A stretch of 64,000 nucleotides of DNA from Microbulbifer sp. A4B17 (GCF_003076275.1 NZ_CP029064.1:434001-498000), one strand, 5' to 3'. Positions 1 to 10,385 are shown, counted from the first letter of the stretch. Notes: generated by a model from the letters alone, not told the origin. Translations and numbers: made by a program.

Positions 1-761
1 CCGGTTCCGACGTGGTAAGTCTGCAACTGCGCGCCGAGAAGCGCGGTGATCGCTTTATTTTGAACGGCAATAAAATGTGGATCACCAACGGTCCCGATGC
101 CGATACCTATGTGATCTACGCTCGCACCGAGCCGGGCATCAGCTCCGGTGGTATCACTGCATTTATCGTTGAGCGCGGTTTCGCCGGCTTCTCCCAGGCG
201 CAAAAGCTCGACAAGCTGGGCATGCGCGGTTCCAACACCTGTGAGCTGGTGTTCGAAGACTGTGAAGTGCCGGAAGAAAATATCCTCGGTGAACTGAACG
301 GCGGTGTACGCGTATTGATGAGCGGTCTCGACTACGAGCGCACGATTCTCTCTGGAGGCCCTGTCGGAATTATGCAGGCCTGCCTGGATGTGGTGGTTCC
401 CTATATTCACGAGCGCAAGCAGTTCGGCAAGGCCATCGGTGAATTCCAGCTGATGCAGGGCAAGATCGCCGATATGTACGCTGACCTGAATGCCAGCCGC
501 TCTTACCTGTACGCTGTGGCCCGGGCTTGTGATCGTGGTGAGGACTCGCGCAAGGACGCCGCCGCTGTAATCCTGTTTACTGCGGAGCGCGCAACACAGA
601 TGGCCCTGCAGGCTATCCAGACACTGGGCGGCAATGGCTACATCAACGAGTACGCCACTGGTCGTCTGCTGCGCGATGCCAAGCTCTACGAAATCGGCGC
701 GGGCACTTCTGAAGTGCGCCGTATGCTGATTGGTCGCGAGCTGTTTAAAGAGACCCGCTAA
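1..761 (+). CDS. liuA: isovaleryl-CoA dehydrogenase, 3' part
   Basis: Flavoprotein that oxidises isovaleryl-CoA to 3-methylcrotonyl-CoA in leucine breakdown. The reading frame is open to the left edge (frame from base 3), so the 5' part of the gene lies outside the window and the GTG at 12 is an internal codon. About 252 residues remain, covering the middle beta domain and the C-terminal helical domain. The segment [13 protein letters not shown] carries the Glu that serves as catalytic base in isovaleryl-CoA dehydrogenases. The C-terminal position used by other acyl-CoA dehydrogenases reads [10 protein letters not shown], without that Glu, as expected for this subfamily. It is the first visible gene of the liu operon; liuB starts about 120 bases later. 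Confidence 0.93.
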   Translation, partial: GSDVVSLQLRAEKRGDRFILNGNKMWITNGPDADTYVIYARTEPGISSGGITAFIVERGFAGFSQAQKLDKLGMRGSNTCELVFEDCEVPEENILGELNGGVRVLMSGLDYERTILSGGPVGIMQACLDVVVPYIHERKQFGKAIGEFQLMQGKIADMYADLNASRSYLYAVARACDRGEDSRKDAAAVILFTAERATQMALQAIQTLGGNGYINEYATGRLLRDAKLYEIGAGTSEVRRMLIGRELFKETR

Positions 762-879
762 GGCTGGGCATTTCTTCTCGCCGCCGGCGCCTGCCGGCGG
801 CAGCTGTCTCCAGCCGGGCACTGCGGCAATAAGCTGCGCCCTGTGGAGGTCTTTTCTCCGGGAAAGTGAATCGGACTTT

Positions 880-2487
880 ATGAATCAGTTGCAGAGCAAA
901 ATAAACACGCGCGATACCGCCTTTGGCGAAAACCGCGAGCAGATGCAGGCGCTGGTGGCAGACCTGCGCGAGAAAGTGGAAGCCATCGCCCAGGGCGGCG
1001 GCGAGCGCGCAAGGGAAAAACACCTGGCGCGAGGAAAATTATTGCCACGGGACCGTATCGATGCGCTGCTCGATCCGGGTAGCCCTTTTATGGAATTTTC
1101 CCAGCTGGCCGCTCACGAGGTTTACGGTGAGGATGTTCCGGCCGCGGGTATTATTACCGGTATTGGCACCGTTTCCGGTCAGCCCTGTGTGATAGTGGCT
1201 AACGATGCCACTGTAAAAGGTGGAACCTATTATCCCCTCACAGTAAAAAAACACCTGCGCGCGCAGACCATCGCCGAGCAGAACAATCTGCCGTGCATTT
1301 ACCTGGTGGATTCCGGTGGTGCTAATTTGCCGCGCCAGGACGACGTTTTCCCAGACCGTGAGCACTTCGGTCGAATCTTCTTTAACCAAGCCAATCTCTC
1401 TGCACAGAATATTCCGCAGATCGCGGTGGTTATGGGTAGCTGCACCGCCGGTGGAGCCTATGTGCCGGCTATGGCAGACGAATCCATTATGGTGAAAGAG
1501 CAGGCCACCATCTTCCTGGCGGGCCCGCCCCTGGTGAAAGCGGCCACCGGTGAAGAAGTTTCTGCTGAGGAACTCGGCGGTGCCGAGGTGCACTGTCGCA
1601 CTTCCGGGGTTTCCGATCACTACGCCAATAACGACGTACATGCGTTGCAGTTGGCGCGCCGCTCTGTAGCGCGCCTGAACCGCATCAAAAATCCCGGCCT
1701 GGATATCCAAAAGCCAGTGGAGCCGATTTATCCACCGGAAGACATTTACGGCGTGGTGCCCAAAGATTCGCGCCAACCGTTTGACGTGCGCGAGATTATC
1801 GCGCGGGTTGTGGACGGATCTGAGTTCGATGAATTTAAAGCGTTGTACGGCACCACCCTGGTAACCGGTTTCGCCCGTATCCAGGGCTACCCGGTGGGAA
1901 TTGTTGCCAACAACGGCATCCTGTTTGCGGAGAGTGCGCAGAAGGGCGCGCACTTTATTGAGTTGTGCGCGCAGCGCAAGATTCCATTGGTTTTCCTGCA
2001 AAATATCACTGGTTTCATGGTGGGCAAACAGTACGAGGCGGGCGGCATCGCCAAACACGGCGCCAAGATGGTGACCGCTGTCGCTACCGCCAAGGTGCCC
2101 AAAATTACCATCCTCATCGGCGGCTCTTTCGGCGCCGGTAACTACGGTATGTGTGGCCGCGCCTACGATCCCAACTTCCTGTTTATGTGGCCCAATGCGC
2201 GCATCTCGGTTATGGGAGGGGAACAGGCTGCTGGCGTATTGGCCCAGGTGAAGCGCGACCAGATGGCCGCCCGAGGGGAATCCTGGAGCGAAGAGGAAGA
2301 GCACCAGTTTAAGCAGCCGATTGTGGATAACTACGAACACCAGGGGCACCCATACTACGCCTCCGCGCGCTTGTGGGATGACGGCGTTATCGATCCGGCG
2401 GATACCCGCCGCGTGCTCGGTCTGTGCCTGGCGGCGGCCAGCCACAAGGAACCGGAAGAGACCAAGTTCGGCGTGTTCCGCATGTAA
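880..2487 (+). CDS. liuB: methylcrotonyl-CoA carboxylase, carboxyltransferase (beta) subunit
   Basis: Transfers carboxyl from carboxybiotin on LiuD to 3-methylcrotonyl-CoA, giving 3-methylglutaconyl-CoA. An open frame reaches back to 730, but the ATG at 880 ([12 protein letters not shown]) gives the usual 535 residues; the extra upstream residues read through the liuA-liuB spacer. The protein has the two crotonase-like carboxyltransferase halves, with glycine-rich oxyanion loops ([32 protein letters not shown]) and the family end KFGVFRM. The spacer from 762 to 879 is GC-rich and I see no terminator in it. The partner subunit is encoded two genes downstream. Confidence 0.95.
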   Translation: MNQLQSKINTRDTAFGENREQMQALVADLREKVEAIAQGGGERAREKHLARGKLLPRDRIDALLDPGSPFMEFSQLAAHEVYGEDVPAAGIITGIGTVSGQPCVIVANDATVKGGTYYPLTVKKHLRAQTIAEQNNLPCIYLVDSGGANLPRQDDVFPDREHFGRIFFNQANLSAQNIPQIAVVMGSCTAGGAYVPAMADESIMVKEQATIFLAGPPLVKAATGEEVSAEELGGAEVHCRTSGVSDHYANNDVHALQLARRSVARLNRIKNPGLDIQKPVEPIYPPEDIYGVVPKDSRQPFDVREIIARVVDGSEFDEFKALYGTTLVTGFARIQGYPVGIVANNGILFAESAQKGAHFIELCAQRKIPLVFLQNITGFMVGKQYEAGGIAKHGAKMVTAVATAKVPKITILIGGSFGAGNYGMCGRAYDPNFLFMWPNARISVMGGEQAAGVLAQVKRDQMAARGESWSEEEEHQFKQPIVDNYEHQGHPYYASARLWDDGVIDPADTRRVLGLCLAAASHKEPEETKFGVFRM

Positions 2488-2559
2488 GAAACCGTGGTTG
2501 CGGCGCCAGCGAAATGTTCCGGTGCCGCTTTTGATAGACGCCCCAATCGAGGAATTACA

Positions 2560-3357
2560 ATGAGCGATAAATTGCTGTGCGAAGTGGATAGCGAGGGCGT
2601 GGCCACGGTCACCCTGAACCGGCCGGAAATCCACAACGCTTTTGATGATGAACTGATCCACGAGCTGGCCACCACCTTTGACACCCTGGCGCAAAACCCC
2701 GCTGTACGTGTGTTGGTACTAGCCTCCAATGGCAAGAGCTTTTCTGCCGGAGCCGACCTCAACTGGATGAAGCGCATGGCGACTTATTCAGAAGAGGAAA
2801 ACAGCCGCGATGCAGCTGCGCTCGCTGCCATGCTGTACAAGCTCGACACTTTTCCTGCGCCCACCATTGCGCGAGTACAGGGCGCCGCTTTTGGCGGGGC
2901 CGTGGGCCTGGTGAGCTGCTGCGATATGGCCGTGGCCTCTGAGCGCGCCAGCTTCTGTTTATCCGAAGTCAAAATCGGGTTGCTGCCCGCCACCATCAGT
3001 CCCTATGTCATCAATGCTATCGGCACTCGCCATGCGCGTCGTTACTTTGTCACAGCGGAACGTTTCCCCGCTGAACGCGCGGAACAGATCGGTTTGGTAT
3101 CCGAAGTCTGTGCCGAGGCTGATCTGGACCTGCATGTGCAGAAATTAGTGAATGCCATTGCCGACAATGGCCCCAAGGCCGTCGCCATGGCCAAGCAACT
3201 GGCTATGTCCATGTCCAACCGGGTTATCAACGATGAATTGCAGGGCCAGACCAGCGCGCTGATCGCTGCCGTGCGTGTGTCGCCGGAAGGACAGGAAGGG
3301 TTGAGTGCTTTTTTGGAAAAGCGTGCACCCAGTTGGATGAATGGTAGCGAAGGGTAA
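2560..3357 (+). CDS. liuC: methylglutaconyl-CoA hydratase
   Basis: Crotonase-family enzyme that hydrates 3-methylglutaconyl-CoA to HMG-CoA. I chose the ATG at 2560 (MSDKLLCEVDSEG), which has GAGGA about 6 bases upstream and gives 265 residues, normal for the family; the longer frame from 2494 runs through the intergenic spacer. The crotonase oxyanion motifs are present: GKSFSAGADLNWMK near residue 65 and VQGAAFGGAVGL near residue 105. The acidic catalytic position is in LSEVKIGLLPATISPYV. It lies between the two carboxylase subunit genes, the usual liu order, and liuD begins only 5 bases after its stop. Confidence 0.93.
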   Translation: MSDKLLCEVDSEGVATVTLNRPEIHNAFDDELIHELATTFDTLAQNPAVRVLVLASNGKSFSAGADLNWMKRMATYSEEENSRDAAALAAMLYKLDTFPAPTIARVQGAAFGGAVGLVSCCDMAVASERASFCLSEVKIGLLPATISPYVINAIGTRHARRYFVTAERFPAERAEQIGLVSEVCAEADLDLHVQKLVNAIADNGPKAVAMAKQLAMSMSNRVINDELQGQTSALIAAVRVSPEGQEGLSAFLEKRAPSWMNGSEG

Positions 3358-3362
3358 TTTTT

Positions 3363-5363
3363 ATGATTCGCAAACTGTTAATAGCTAATCGCGGCGAAAT
3401 TGCCTGTCGCATTATCAAGACCGCGCGCCGCCTGGGGGTGGCCACTGTCGCCGTTTATTCCGATGCGGATGCCGACGCCCTGCATGTGCAGATGGCGGAC
3501 GAAGCGGTGCACCTGGGTCCGGCCCCGGCCAGGGATTCGTATCTGGATATCCACAAAGTATTGGGTGCTGCCAAGCAGACTGGTGCCGATGCCATCCATC
3601 CGGGTTATGGCTTCCTGTCGGAAAACGCGGAGTTTTGCCGCGCCTGCGATAGCAACGGCATTATTTTTGTCGGCCCACCCACCGGCGCGATTGAGGCGAT
3701 GGGCTCCAAGTCCGCAGCCAAGCGTATTATGGAAGAGGCCAATGTGCCCCTGGTGCCCGGTTACCATGGCACCAATCAAAATGAAGAGCTGTTGGAAGGC
3801 CATGCCAATCGCATCGGATATCCGGTATTGCTGAAAGCTGCTGCCGGCGGCGGTGGTAAGGGCATGCGCCGTGTCGACAGTGCCGATGAATTCCACGAAG
3901 CTCTGGCCGCTGCCAAGCGTGAGGCCATGAATGCCTTTGGCGACGACATTATGTTGCTAGAGCGCTATGTGGTGAGTCCCCGCCATGTGGAAATCCAGGT
4001 GTTCTGTGATCAGCAGGGCAATGGCGTCTACCTGTTTGAACGGGATTGCTCGGTGCAGCGCCGCCACCAAAAAGTAGTGGAAGAAGCTCCCGCACCGGGC
4101 ATGACTCCGGAGCTGCGCGCCCGCATGGGTGAAGCGGCCTTGCGCGCGGCCCACGCGATTGGTTACGTGGGTGCCGGCACAGTGGAATTCCTGCTGGATG
4201 CCAGCGGCGCCTTCTACTTTATGGAAATGAATACCCGCCTGCAGGTAGAGCACCCGGTTACGGAAATGATCACCGACCAGGACCTGGTGGCCTGGCAGCT
4301 GTCAGTTGCCGCTGGCGATACCCTGCCCATGAGCCAGGATGAGCTGCAGATCAACGGCCACGCCATGGAAGTGCGCATCTATGCCGAAGACCCGGACAAT
4401 GATTTCCTGCCGGCAACCGGCGTGTTGGTGTGCCACCAGCCCCCGGCGGAAGGCGAGGGTGTGCGGGTGGATACCGGTGTGCAGACCGGCGATGAAATCA
4501 GCGTGCATTACGACCCGATGATCGCCAAATTGATCTGCCATGGCCGCACCCGCAAAGAAGCCCTGGCCAAATTGGATCGCGCACTGCGTGATTACCAGAT
4601 TGCCGGTGTGCGCCACAATATCGAATTCCTGCGCCGGGTGATCAATCACCAGGCATTTGCCAGCGGTTGTATTTCGACGCACTTTATCGAGGACTACGAG
4701 GCGGAAGTACTGCATCAGGAGCAGACACTGACGCCGCTGAAATGCGCTGCTATTGCCGCTTATTTGCAGCAGCGTGAAGAGCGCGATCTGCGCAATAGCG
4801 CACCTCAGCGGGATCGTTTCTCTCCTTGGCACAATGGCGATAACTGGCGCAATGCTCTGGCTGGCAGTCGCACCCAGACGGTGGACTACCGTGGCCAGCA
4901 CGCTCAAATTCGCTTTGTTGCGGAGGGCGATAGCCTGCGCTGGACTTGTGATGCCTTGCCTGAGGAACAAAACAGCGGTGAGATTCGCCTTTTGCCGGGA
5001 CGCGACTTGATGTTGGTGGATGGCCGTCGCATGAGTTTCTCCGCCGTGGATACCCGCGATGGCGGTGCTGTATTTATCGATGGCACCCAGGTGGAATTCA
5101 AGCTGTTGCCACCGGATATCGGTGAGAGCAATGACCAGGCCCACGGCCTCGATGCCCCCATGAACGGCACCATAATTTCTCTGCTGGTTGAGGCCGGCTC
5201 TACGGTGGAAAAAGACCAGCCGCTACTGGTAATGGAAGCCATGAAAATGGAACACACCCTGCGGGCTCCGGCCGCTGGCACCGTGCAGCAGTTCTTCTGT
5301 GCCGAAGGTGAGCTGGTGGATGGCGGTAGTCTGCTGGTGGATTTTTCCGGGGAGGAGCAGTAA
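3363..5363 (+). CDS. liuD: methylcrotonyl-CoA carboxylase, biotin-carrying (alpha) subunit
   Basis: Carboxylates its own biotin with ATP and bicarbonate for use by LiuB. The 666 residues start with the biotin carboxylase N-terminal domain ([17 protein letters not shown]), then an ATP-grasp domain with the loop [11 protein letters not shown] near residue 160 and the active-site stretch [16 protein letters not shown] weakly conserved linker follows, and then a C-terminal biotinyl domain. The biotin attachment site is EAMKMEH, with the modified lysine at about residue 628. The stop codon overlaps the liuE start in TAATG, which suggests coupled translation. The enzyme depends on biotin, made by the bio genes at 30.8-36 kb. 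Confidence 0.95.
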   Translation: MIRKLLIANRGEIACRIIKTARRLGVATVAVYSDADADALHVQMADEAVHLGPAPARDSYLDIHKVLGAAKQTGADAIHPGYGFLSENAEFCRACDSNGIIFVGPPTGAIEAMGSKSAAKRIMEEANVPLVPGYHGTNQNEELLEGHANRIGYPVLLKAAAGGGGKGMRRVDSADEFHEALAAAKREAMNAFGDDIMLLERYVVSPRHVEIQVFCDQQGNGVYLFERDCSVQRRHQKVVEEAPAPGMTPELRARMGEAALRAAHAIGYVGAGTVEFLLDASGAFYFMEMNTRLQVEHPVTEMITDQDLVAWQLSVAAGDTLPMSQDELQINGHAMEVRIYAEDPDNDFLPATGVLVCHQPPAEGEGVRVDTGVQTGDEISVHYDPMIAKLICHGRTRKEALAKLDRALRDYQIAGVRHNIEFLRRVINHQAFASGCISTHFIEDYEAEVLHQEQTLTPLKCAAIAAYLQQREERDLRNSAPQRDRFSPWHNGDNWRNALAGSRTQTVDYRGQHAQIRFVAEGDSLRWTCDALPEEQNSGEIRLLPGRDLMLVDGRRMSFSAVDTRDGGAVFIDGTQVEFKLLPPDIGESNDQAHGLDAPMNGTIISLLVEAGSTVEKDQPLLVMEAMKMEHTLRAPAAGTVQQFFCAEGELVDGGSLLVDFSGEEQ

Positions 5364-6262
5364 TGACTTTGCCCAAACAGGTCAAAATCGTCGAAGTGGG
5401 TCCCCGCGATGGGCTGCAAAATGAAAAGCAGCCTATCTCTGTGGAGACCCGTATCGCTCTGGTGGACAAGCTCAGTGCCAGCGGGCTGTCGGTTATTGAA
5501 GCCGGCAGCTTTGTCAGCCCCAAGTGGGTACCGCAAATGGCCGCCAGCGAGGAAGTGCTGGTGGGTATCCAGCGCAAAGACGGTGTTATCTACAGCGCGC
5601 TCACGCCAAATTTAAAAGGTTATGAGCGCGCAGTGGAAGCCAAAGCCGATGAGGTCGCCGTATTCGGCGCGGCCTCAGAAGCCTTCACCCAGAAAAATAT
5701 TAATTGCAGTATTGCTGAGAGTCTTGAGCGCTTCCGTCCACTGGTGGAAAAAGCTAAGCAAGACGGCATACCCGTGCGCGGATACGTATCCTGCGTACTT
5801 GGTTGCCCCTATGAAGGCGATATTGATCCGGCTAAAGTGGCAGAAGTTAGTGCCGCTCTACTGGAAATGGGTTGCTACGAAATTTCCCTGGGCGACACCA
5901 TCGGTGTCGGCACCCCGGAAGCCGCCAAGCGTATGCTGGAGCAGGTGATGGCCCGCGTGCCCGTGGAAAAACTTGCTGTGCATTTCCACGATACCTACGG
6001 CCAGGCACTGGCCAATATCTACGCGGCCTTACAAATGGGTGTCGCAGTAGTAGATTCCGCTGTAGCCGGCCTGGGCGGCTGCCCCTATGCCCGCGGCGCT
6101 TCCGGTAATGTTGCCAGTGAGGATGTGCTTTATATGCTCAATGGCATGGGTATTGAAACCGGCGTGGATTTGCAGTTGCTGGCAGAGGCTGGGAACTTTA
6201 TTTCTGAACAGCTGGGAAGGGAGACCAACTCTCGTGTGGCTAAGGCTTTGATGCCCTGCTGA
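5363..6262 (+). CDS. liuE: hydroxymethylglutaryl-CoA lyase
   Basis: Cleaves HMG-CoA to acetoacetate and acetyl-CoA, the last step of leucine catabolism. The protein has 299 residues and a TIM-barrel of the HMGL-like family. It opens with the metal/substrate motif [14 protein letters not shown]. The [12 protein letters not shown] segment supplies metal-ligand histidines, and the conserved catalytic-Cys loop [14 protein letters not shown] is intact. The start overlaps the liuD stop by one base. A diverged copy of its last third lies at 8180-8503 (see that entry). The gene ends the operon; a short GC hairpin follows at 6273-6292. Confidence 0.95.
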   Translation: MTLPKQVKIVEVGPRDGLQNEKQPISVETRIALVDKLSASGLSVIEAGSFVSPKWVPQMAASEEVLVGIQRKDGVIYSALTPNLKGYERAVEAKADEVAVFGAASEAFTQKNINCSIAESLERFRPLVEKAKQDGIPVRGYVSCVLGCPYEGDIDPAKVAEVSAALLEMGCYEISLGDTIGVGTPEAAKRMLEQVMARVPVEKLAVHFHDTYGQALANIYAALQMGVAVVDSAVAGLGGCPYARGASGNVASEDVLYMLNGMGIETGVDLQLLAEAGNFISEQLGRETNSRVAKALMPC

Positions 6263-6272
6263 GGAATTTCTG

Positions 6273-6292
6273 GGGCGGTTAGAGCACCGCCC
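6273..6292 (+). terminator. hairpin after liuE, possible operon terminator
   Basis: Seven-base stem GGGCGGT / ACCGCCC with a six-base loop, beginning 10 bases after the liuE stop. No T-run follows, so it may act only as an mRNA 3' stabilising hairpin. It sits between convergent genes. Confidence 0.4.
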
Positions 6293-6312
6293 TGAAACTA
6301 CAAACTTGAAGA

Positions 6313-6681
6313 TCAGATATCTACCCGATAAATCAGAGGGTGGTTATTTCCGTTACCTTCTCTGCAACCCTCTACTCCAAAACCTACGGTATTAGATTTA
6401 GCAAAATATGCAGCCAGAAGTGATGAAAATTGCTCTTTAGTGTCATTATTGTCTGTTCCATCATTGTGATCGAACTCTATGACTACATGGTTACTTGACC
6501 CAGATGAGCAGTCTTCCCCTAATTCGTCGCCGCTAGCATCTGGTGAGAATTTAATTACTGCATAATATTTATAGGTAGTAATGCCTTCGATAGTTTTATT
6601 AGGCTCAATGGTACTTGATGCAAAACTGGTGCTGGATAGTAGCGCGAGTAGTAGTCCGGAGAATAAATTTTTCATTTTCAT
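6313..6681 (-). CDS. small exported protein, family A (copy 1)
   Basis: I cannot name this 122-residue protein. It has a clear Sec signal peptide (MKMKNLFSGLLLALLSSTSFAS), giving a mature protein of about 100 residues with two cysteines (DELGEDC and GVEGCREG) that could form a disulfide. Its C-terminal half (LLAAYFAKSNTVGFGVEGC, ending in a hydrophobic beta strand) resembles the end of the protein at 6805-7131 and of the broken gene at 16776-17113. The three look like distant members of one family of small periplasmic or secreted beta proteins. Neighbouring sequence is AT-rich. No operator or catalytic motif is visible. Confidence 0.7.
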   Translation of the reverse strand: MKMKNLFSGLLLALLSSTSFASSTIEPNKTIEGITTYKYYAVIKFSPDASGDELGEDCSSGSSNHVVIEFDHNDGTDNNDTKEQFSSLLAAYFAKSNTVGFGVEGCREGNGNNHPLIYRVDI

Positions 6682-6804
6682 AAAAACTAATATTTTTTGG
6701 TTCTCTGTAAATAGGATGGAAACTATTAAGTGGTTTTTCTATGCTATGATATTGCTTGTGCAAGTAACGTTATTTCTAATAATAGAATGGTCATCGGCAG
6801 CGGC

Positions 6805-7131
6805 TTATTTATCAGAGTAAATCATTATATAATTTATGTTGGCTAGTCCAGCTTCATTACAATTTGCGCCACTTTCCATAACTTGTACAATTTTTCCTGC
6901 CATCAACGCAGCAAGAGCAGTGCTATGCTGGGCTTCATTTACTATGGTAATTCTATCTTGTGCATTTGTGTTCTCACACATAGAGTTAGTTATATCGGTA
7001 TCAAGATATAAAACATTATAGTTTTCTCCAATGCCTTCGGCCTGGATCTTTGTTATTTTTGCTGTCCAAGCAGCAGAGAAAACATTTGCGGAGAATGCAA
7101 GCAATATAGTTGCAGTCAAAAATTTCTTCAT
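6805..7131 (-). CDS. small exported protein, family A (copy 2)
   Basis: Unrecognised 108-residue protein with a signal peptide (MKKFLTATILLAFSANVFSA). The mature part is about 88 residues, with cysteines in NSMCENTN and GANCNEAG. The order is the same as in the gene at 6313-6681: a first strand (AKITKIQAEG), a Cys, a helix (ALAALMAGK), a strand (IVQVMES), a second Cys and a final strand (INYIMIYSD). The two genes are tandem on the minus strand with about 120 bases between them and probably arose by duplication. The helix-strand-Cys-strand ending suggests a small beta-rich domain, but I infer no function. Confidence 0.7.
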   Translation of the reverse strand: MKKFLTATILLAFSANVFSAAWTAKITKIQAEGIGENYNVLYLDTDITNSMCENTNAQDRITIVNEAQHSTALAALMAGKIVQVMESGANCNEAGLANINYIMIYSDK

Positions 7132-7183
7132 CTGGATCTCTTGGTTAGTTTTAATCAGAATAATTATATATTGATTTGATGGT

Positions 7184-7384
7184 TTATATTTTAGTATAAA
7201 ATAATTTTATGTTTTTGCATATAGTTTCCGCCTTTTTGAGATTTTGCTTGGTGGGACGTATGTCCAGATTTTGAGGGAGATTGTGTCTTTTATTACTCTC
7301 AATGCTGAACTGCTCTAGATGTTTTAATATCTTAAGGTTTGGTTTTCGTGGCACTATTGGTGGGGGTGTCTTATTGTTTGGCAA
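7184..7384 (-). CDS. doubtful small lysine-rich ORF
   Basis: A 66-codon open frame (MPNNKTPPPIVPRKPNLK...) that is basic and has no signal peptide, no domain I recognise and no good ribosome site. In AT-rich DNA a frame of this length can occur by chance. Listed only because nothing else occupies the stretch. Confidence 0.2.
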   Translation of the reverse strand: MPNNKTPPPIVPRKPNLKILKHLEQFSIESNKRHNLPQNLDIRPTKQNLKKAETICKNIKLFYTKI

Positions 7385-7694
7385 ATAATTGATATTTTTA
7401 TTTTTTCATTATTTTCTGTAAATATCTTTGCAGGGCTGATTTCTCAAGTGCGGCTGATGAATTGTAATTGCCAGTGATGGTGCGTTTCATCGATATTTTA
7501 TTTTTAAAGTTCTGTTGTTTTAATTGACTTTTAAGTGGTGGAAGATGTAGATGTCGTTGAGGAAGTTAAGATTATTGTTGGTGTTATATTTATAATTTAA
7601 TAGTTAAAGCCGTATTTGGATCTAACTGGCGGTCAGACACTTTTTGATTTATTTGCTTTTTGCTGGTCTAAGGCATTGAATTAAGGTTGGTAGA
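7385..7694. other. gene-free AT-rich stretch
   Basis: About 310 bases with no convincing coding frame on either strand. It separates the small exported genes from the oxidase remnant. In the duplication model described in the findings it would be part of the first copy of the liuE-oxidase spacer. Confidence 0.6.
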
Positions 7695-8174
7695 TTAGTT
7701 GCTATTTACTGGTTCTGACTCCATTACTCTAAATGGCCTCATCATATCGTAATCTCCATGGGAGAGTAGATGGCAGTGCCATACATAGAGTCCCTCTCGG
7801 TCGAAGCGGGCTATTACCCGTGTTACTTGGCCGGGAAGGGCGATGACCGTATCTTTGGGGCCGCTTTCTTCTGGTTGTGGTGGAAGTGGTTTCCCCTGTA
7901 GAGATTCTATTTCCAGTCGTGCACCCTGAAATATCCTATCTTTATGCATAAATTTTTTGCGGCTTGGCAATAAGTTTTCCTTTAAAAGGCTGGCGATCCA
8001 GTACCTGGAATTCCACCAGATGAATATGGATTGGATGAGCCGATACTGTAGGGTTTTATATCTCCCAGATCTCAACGGCGTTGTGTTGGATTATTTCTGT
8101 AATAGGGTCCGCAAAAAAAGGGAACCCTTGGACCTACCATCAGCAAGTTGCGGCCGTAGGGGGCGTCCAGGCGT
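7695..8174 (-). pseudogene. 3' fragment of the CotA-like multicopper oxidase gene
   Basis: The last 60-odd codons are nearly identical to the end of the intact oxidase at 10994-12898, including EVF/RIFQGARLEIESLQGKPL, the copper motif HCHLLSH and DYDMMRPFRV. Upstream of KFM the reading frame is shifted relative to the intact gene. DNA similarity continues (CCCAGATCTC..., AGCAAGTTGCGGCCGTAGGG) to about 8174 and then stops abruptly where similarity to liuE begins. All 5' coding sequence, including the N-terminal copper motifs, is absent, so it cannot make a working oxidase. Confidence 0.9.
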
Positions 8175-8179
8175 GTGAT

Positions 8180-8503
8180 GAAGCAGGTGATGGTCTCTGT
8201 ACTGGTGAAAAAACTTGCAGTGCATTTCCACGATCCTAGGGACAAGCATTAGCTAACATTTATGCAGCATCACAAGTAGGCGTCGCAGTAGTGGACTCTA
8301 CCGTAGCAGGTCTCGGAGGATGCTGTTATGCCCAAGGCGCTTCCGGTAATGTTGCCAGTGAGGATGTGCTTTATATGCTCAATGGCATGGGTATTGAGAC
8401 CGGCGAGGATTTACAGTTGCTGGCAGAGGCTGGAAACTTTATTTCTGAACAGCTGGGGCGGGAGACCAACTCCCGTGTGGCTAAGGCTTTGGTGCCTTTT
8501 TGA
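8180..8503 (+). pseudogene. 3' fragment of a second liuE copy
   Basis: This stretch matches the liuE region 5940-6262. The first 150 bases are diverged and contain indels, with frameshifts around HFHD. The last 170 bases are almost identical and still read [20 protein letters not shown] through to ...VAKALVPF and a stop. The liuE start and first two thirds are missing. It abuts the oxidase fragment 5' end to 5' end, the geometry expected at the junction of a tandem duplication whose endpoints lay inside liuE and inside the oxidase gene. Confidence 0.9.
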
Positions 8504-8514
8504 AGCTATGATTA

Positions 8515-8560
8515 GTTTACACTAGAAAACCAGATTTTCTTCTAGTGTGAACTTTCTTTT
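8515..8560 (+). terminator. strong hairpin after the liuE fragment
   Basis: A 13-pair stem (one G-T pair) between 8515-8527 and 8540-8552, core ACACTAGAA / TTCTAGTGT, followed by a T-rich run. It has the form of a Rho-independent terminator and starts 12 bases after the fragment's stop codon. It differs from the hairpin after the intact liuE. Confidence 0.7.
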
Positions 8561-9394
8561 ATAAATTTCCCTTCTTCCTTTATTGTATTAAATGAAGTAT
8601 TTTTTAAATTAAATAATCTTGCAGTTTGCAGTTTTCTGTTGTTAAAAAATACGCATAGTTGCCACCTGGTTTTTGCCTAAAATAACAAGTCTAAAAAGAT
8701 AAAGGTTTACTATTTATTTTTCTGTATTGGTGCTATACGTGAAATAAATTTATTTATTGTCTGGGATATTACGCGATTCTTCTAAACTTTAATTAGTTTG
8801 GATTCTAAAATTCTATGTAGATTAACTTCTGCTCTTAGATTTATGTGTGAAGGGGGGAACGATAGTGTATGTAATCGAGGTGTCGGATTTTTGGTAGAGC
8901 TTTAATAAGTTTATATAAGCATTGAGTAAGCTATTAGGTTGTGTGTACTGTAAAAGTTGTACGAGTTTCCTTAGTTAGACCCTCATCTTAAAAGAATATC
9001 CTCTGTCATTTGTAGAATAGATGAGCCAACTGGCTAAACATGACCGATTACTTTTTAATTTGTCGATCTCAGGTTAATTCAATCTTTGTTATTTGTTTTC
9101 GCAAAGTACCTGAAAGTAATTCTGGTTAATACGCTTTTGCCTGTCAGGTTTGTCACCTTAGGCCTTGCCTGGCTTTGAGGGTTAGCCCGTGGGAGCTCTA
9201 TTTTTAAGTTTCCTGTTTTTTTATGTAATCAATGAACTGCCATGCTACATGGGTATTTTTTTGCACCGAAAATCAAATTATATTGATTAATGTGGCATGC
9301 AATGGAGATAATTTTATTTGTTGTGAACCTTTCTAAATGGCTTGGGTCTCAGCTGGAAGCCAAAATATGGATTTTTCTTAGAAAGGAGATTGGT
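8553..9394. other. gene-free AT-rich stretch
   Basis: About 840 bases with no credible open frame, RNA gene or repeat that I can see. It must hold the promoter for the outer-membrane protein gene at 9395, but I cannot single it out. Confidence 0.5.
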
Positions 9395-10243
9395 ATGAAA
9401 AAATATGGGTTAGTTTTTTTGTTTGTACTTTCTGTGGCTTCAGGCGCTGACGCTGAGGAGTACAATTCAATCACTAATTTCGGCTACTCTGACTTGGATT
9501 TTAGTGAAGGTGATAGAGACGAACTTTTTGCAGAAACCACCTATTATTTTTCTGCAAAAAGCTCTCTGGGGCCTTTAAGGGAGTTTGAGTTTATTAATAA
9601 ATCTAGTAGTTTGTCGGCGGCCTATTTTCATAGTACTACAGGTTTTTACAATAGTGATGACTTTGCTTTGGGTGGTGAATATTTCTCAAAAACTGGATTT
9701 GTGATTGGTGGTAACTTGACAACTTTTGGGCGAGATAACTTTAATACATTTTCACTGGGATATTTGTTTACACCTAATTTCTTAATGAAGTTTTACAATA
9801 CTGAGGGAACTACATATGCAAAAATGCGTTATAACTATCAATTAAATGGTTCTGATTATGTTGGTTTTGATGTTTCTACTGATATTGTTTTTGATTGGCA
9901 GATTTTTTCTTCTAAGTACTTTTCTAAAGTCGGTGATGATAAATATATGTCGCTTGAATTCAATTATTTGAACGATAATGAATGGGATGATTATTGGCGA
10001 GCGGCTGCAAATTACTATTTTACTAAAAATTCTTCTTTAGGTATTGATTATGATGAGAATAGTGATTACAGGGTAGGTTTTTCCCATTTTTTTAATCAAA
10101 ATGTTGCGATAGAAGCCTCTTATGGTACCATTTTAGAAAATCCTTTTAAATACAAAAGCTTTGGTAGTGATATCTTTAAAACTATTTGGAATACAGACAG
10201 AAACTTAGATAAGATTGAACTGGGTGTTACTGTTCAATTTTAG
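9395..10243 (+). CDS. putative outer-membrane beta-barrel (porin-like) protein
   Basis: I chose the ATG at 9395 because AAAGGAG lies 8-10 bases upstream and the protein then begins with a signal peptide (MKKYGLVFLFVLSVASGADA). The longer frame from 9290 has no such signal. The mature 260 residues are rich in alternating aromatic and polar residues (FAETTYYFSAKSS, GGEYFSKTGFVIGGN, AANYYFTKNSSLGIDYD) and end in ELGVTVQF. A terminal Phe on an amphipathic strand is the BAM recognition signature. I count roughly 12 candidate strands. Coding sequence is AT-rich, unlike the housekeeping blocks. A substrate cannot be inferred; it could be a specific porin or a structural barrel. Confidence 0.8.
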   Translation: MKKYGLVFLFVLSVASGADAEEYNSITNFGYSDLDFSEGDRDELFAETTYYFSAKSSLGPLREFEFINKSSSLSAAYFHSTTGFYNSDDFALGGEYFSKTGFVIGGNLTTFGRDNFNTFSLGYLFTPNFLMKFYNTEGTTYAKMRYNYQLNGSDYVGFDVSTDIVFDWQIFSSKYFSKVGDDKYMSLEFNYLNDNEWDDYWRAAANYYFTKNSSLGIDYDENSDYRVGFSHFFNQNVAIEASYGTILENPFKYKSFGSDIFKTIWNTDRNLDKIELGVTVQF

Positions 10244-10385
10244 ATTTAGGCCGCTGGAAGGGCTTGTTTGAGTAAACCCTTCTTGACAGATTTTAGTCTA
10301 ATTGTGACGGCGAGAAATTACATTCTGGGTTTTCAGTGTCGCTTTCTTTGCTTTAATTCTGATTCTTTTGCTATTGGTAGGATAT

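Noticed and set aside
1039..2694. Long minus-strand open frame of 551 codons
   Set aside because: It lies antisense to liuB, which is fully supported by family motifs. Its product has no recognisable domain; GC-rich genes often leave such antisense frames open.
4302..5144. Minus-strand frame of 280 codons opposite liuD
   Set aside because: It is the antisense shadow of the biotin carboxylase gene, without a ribosome site or any known motif.
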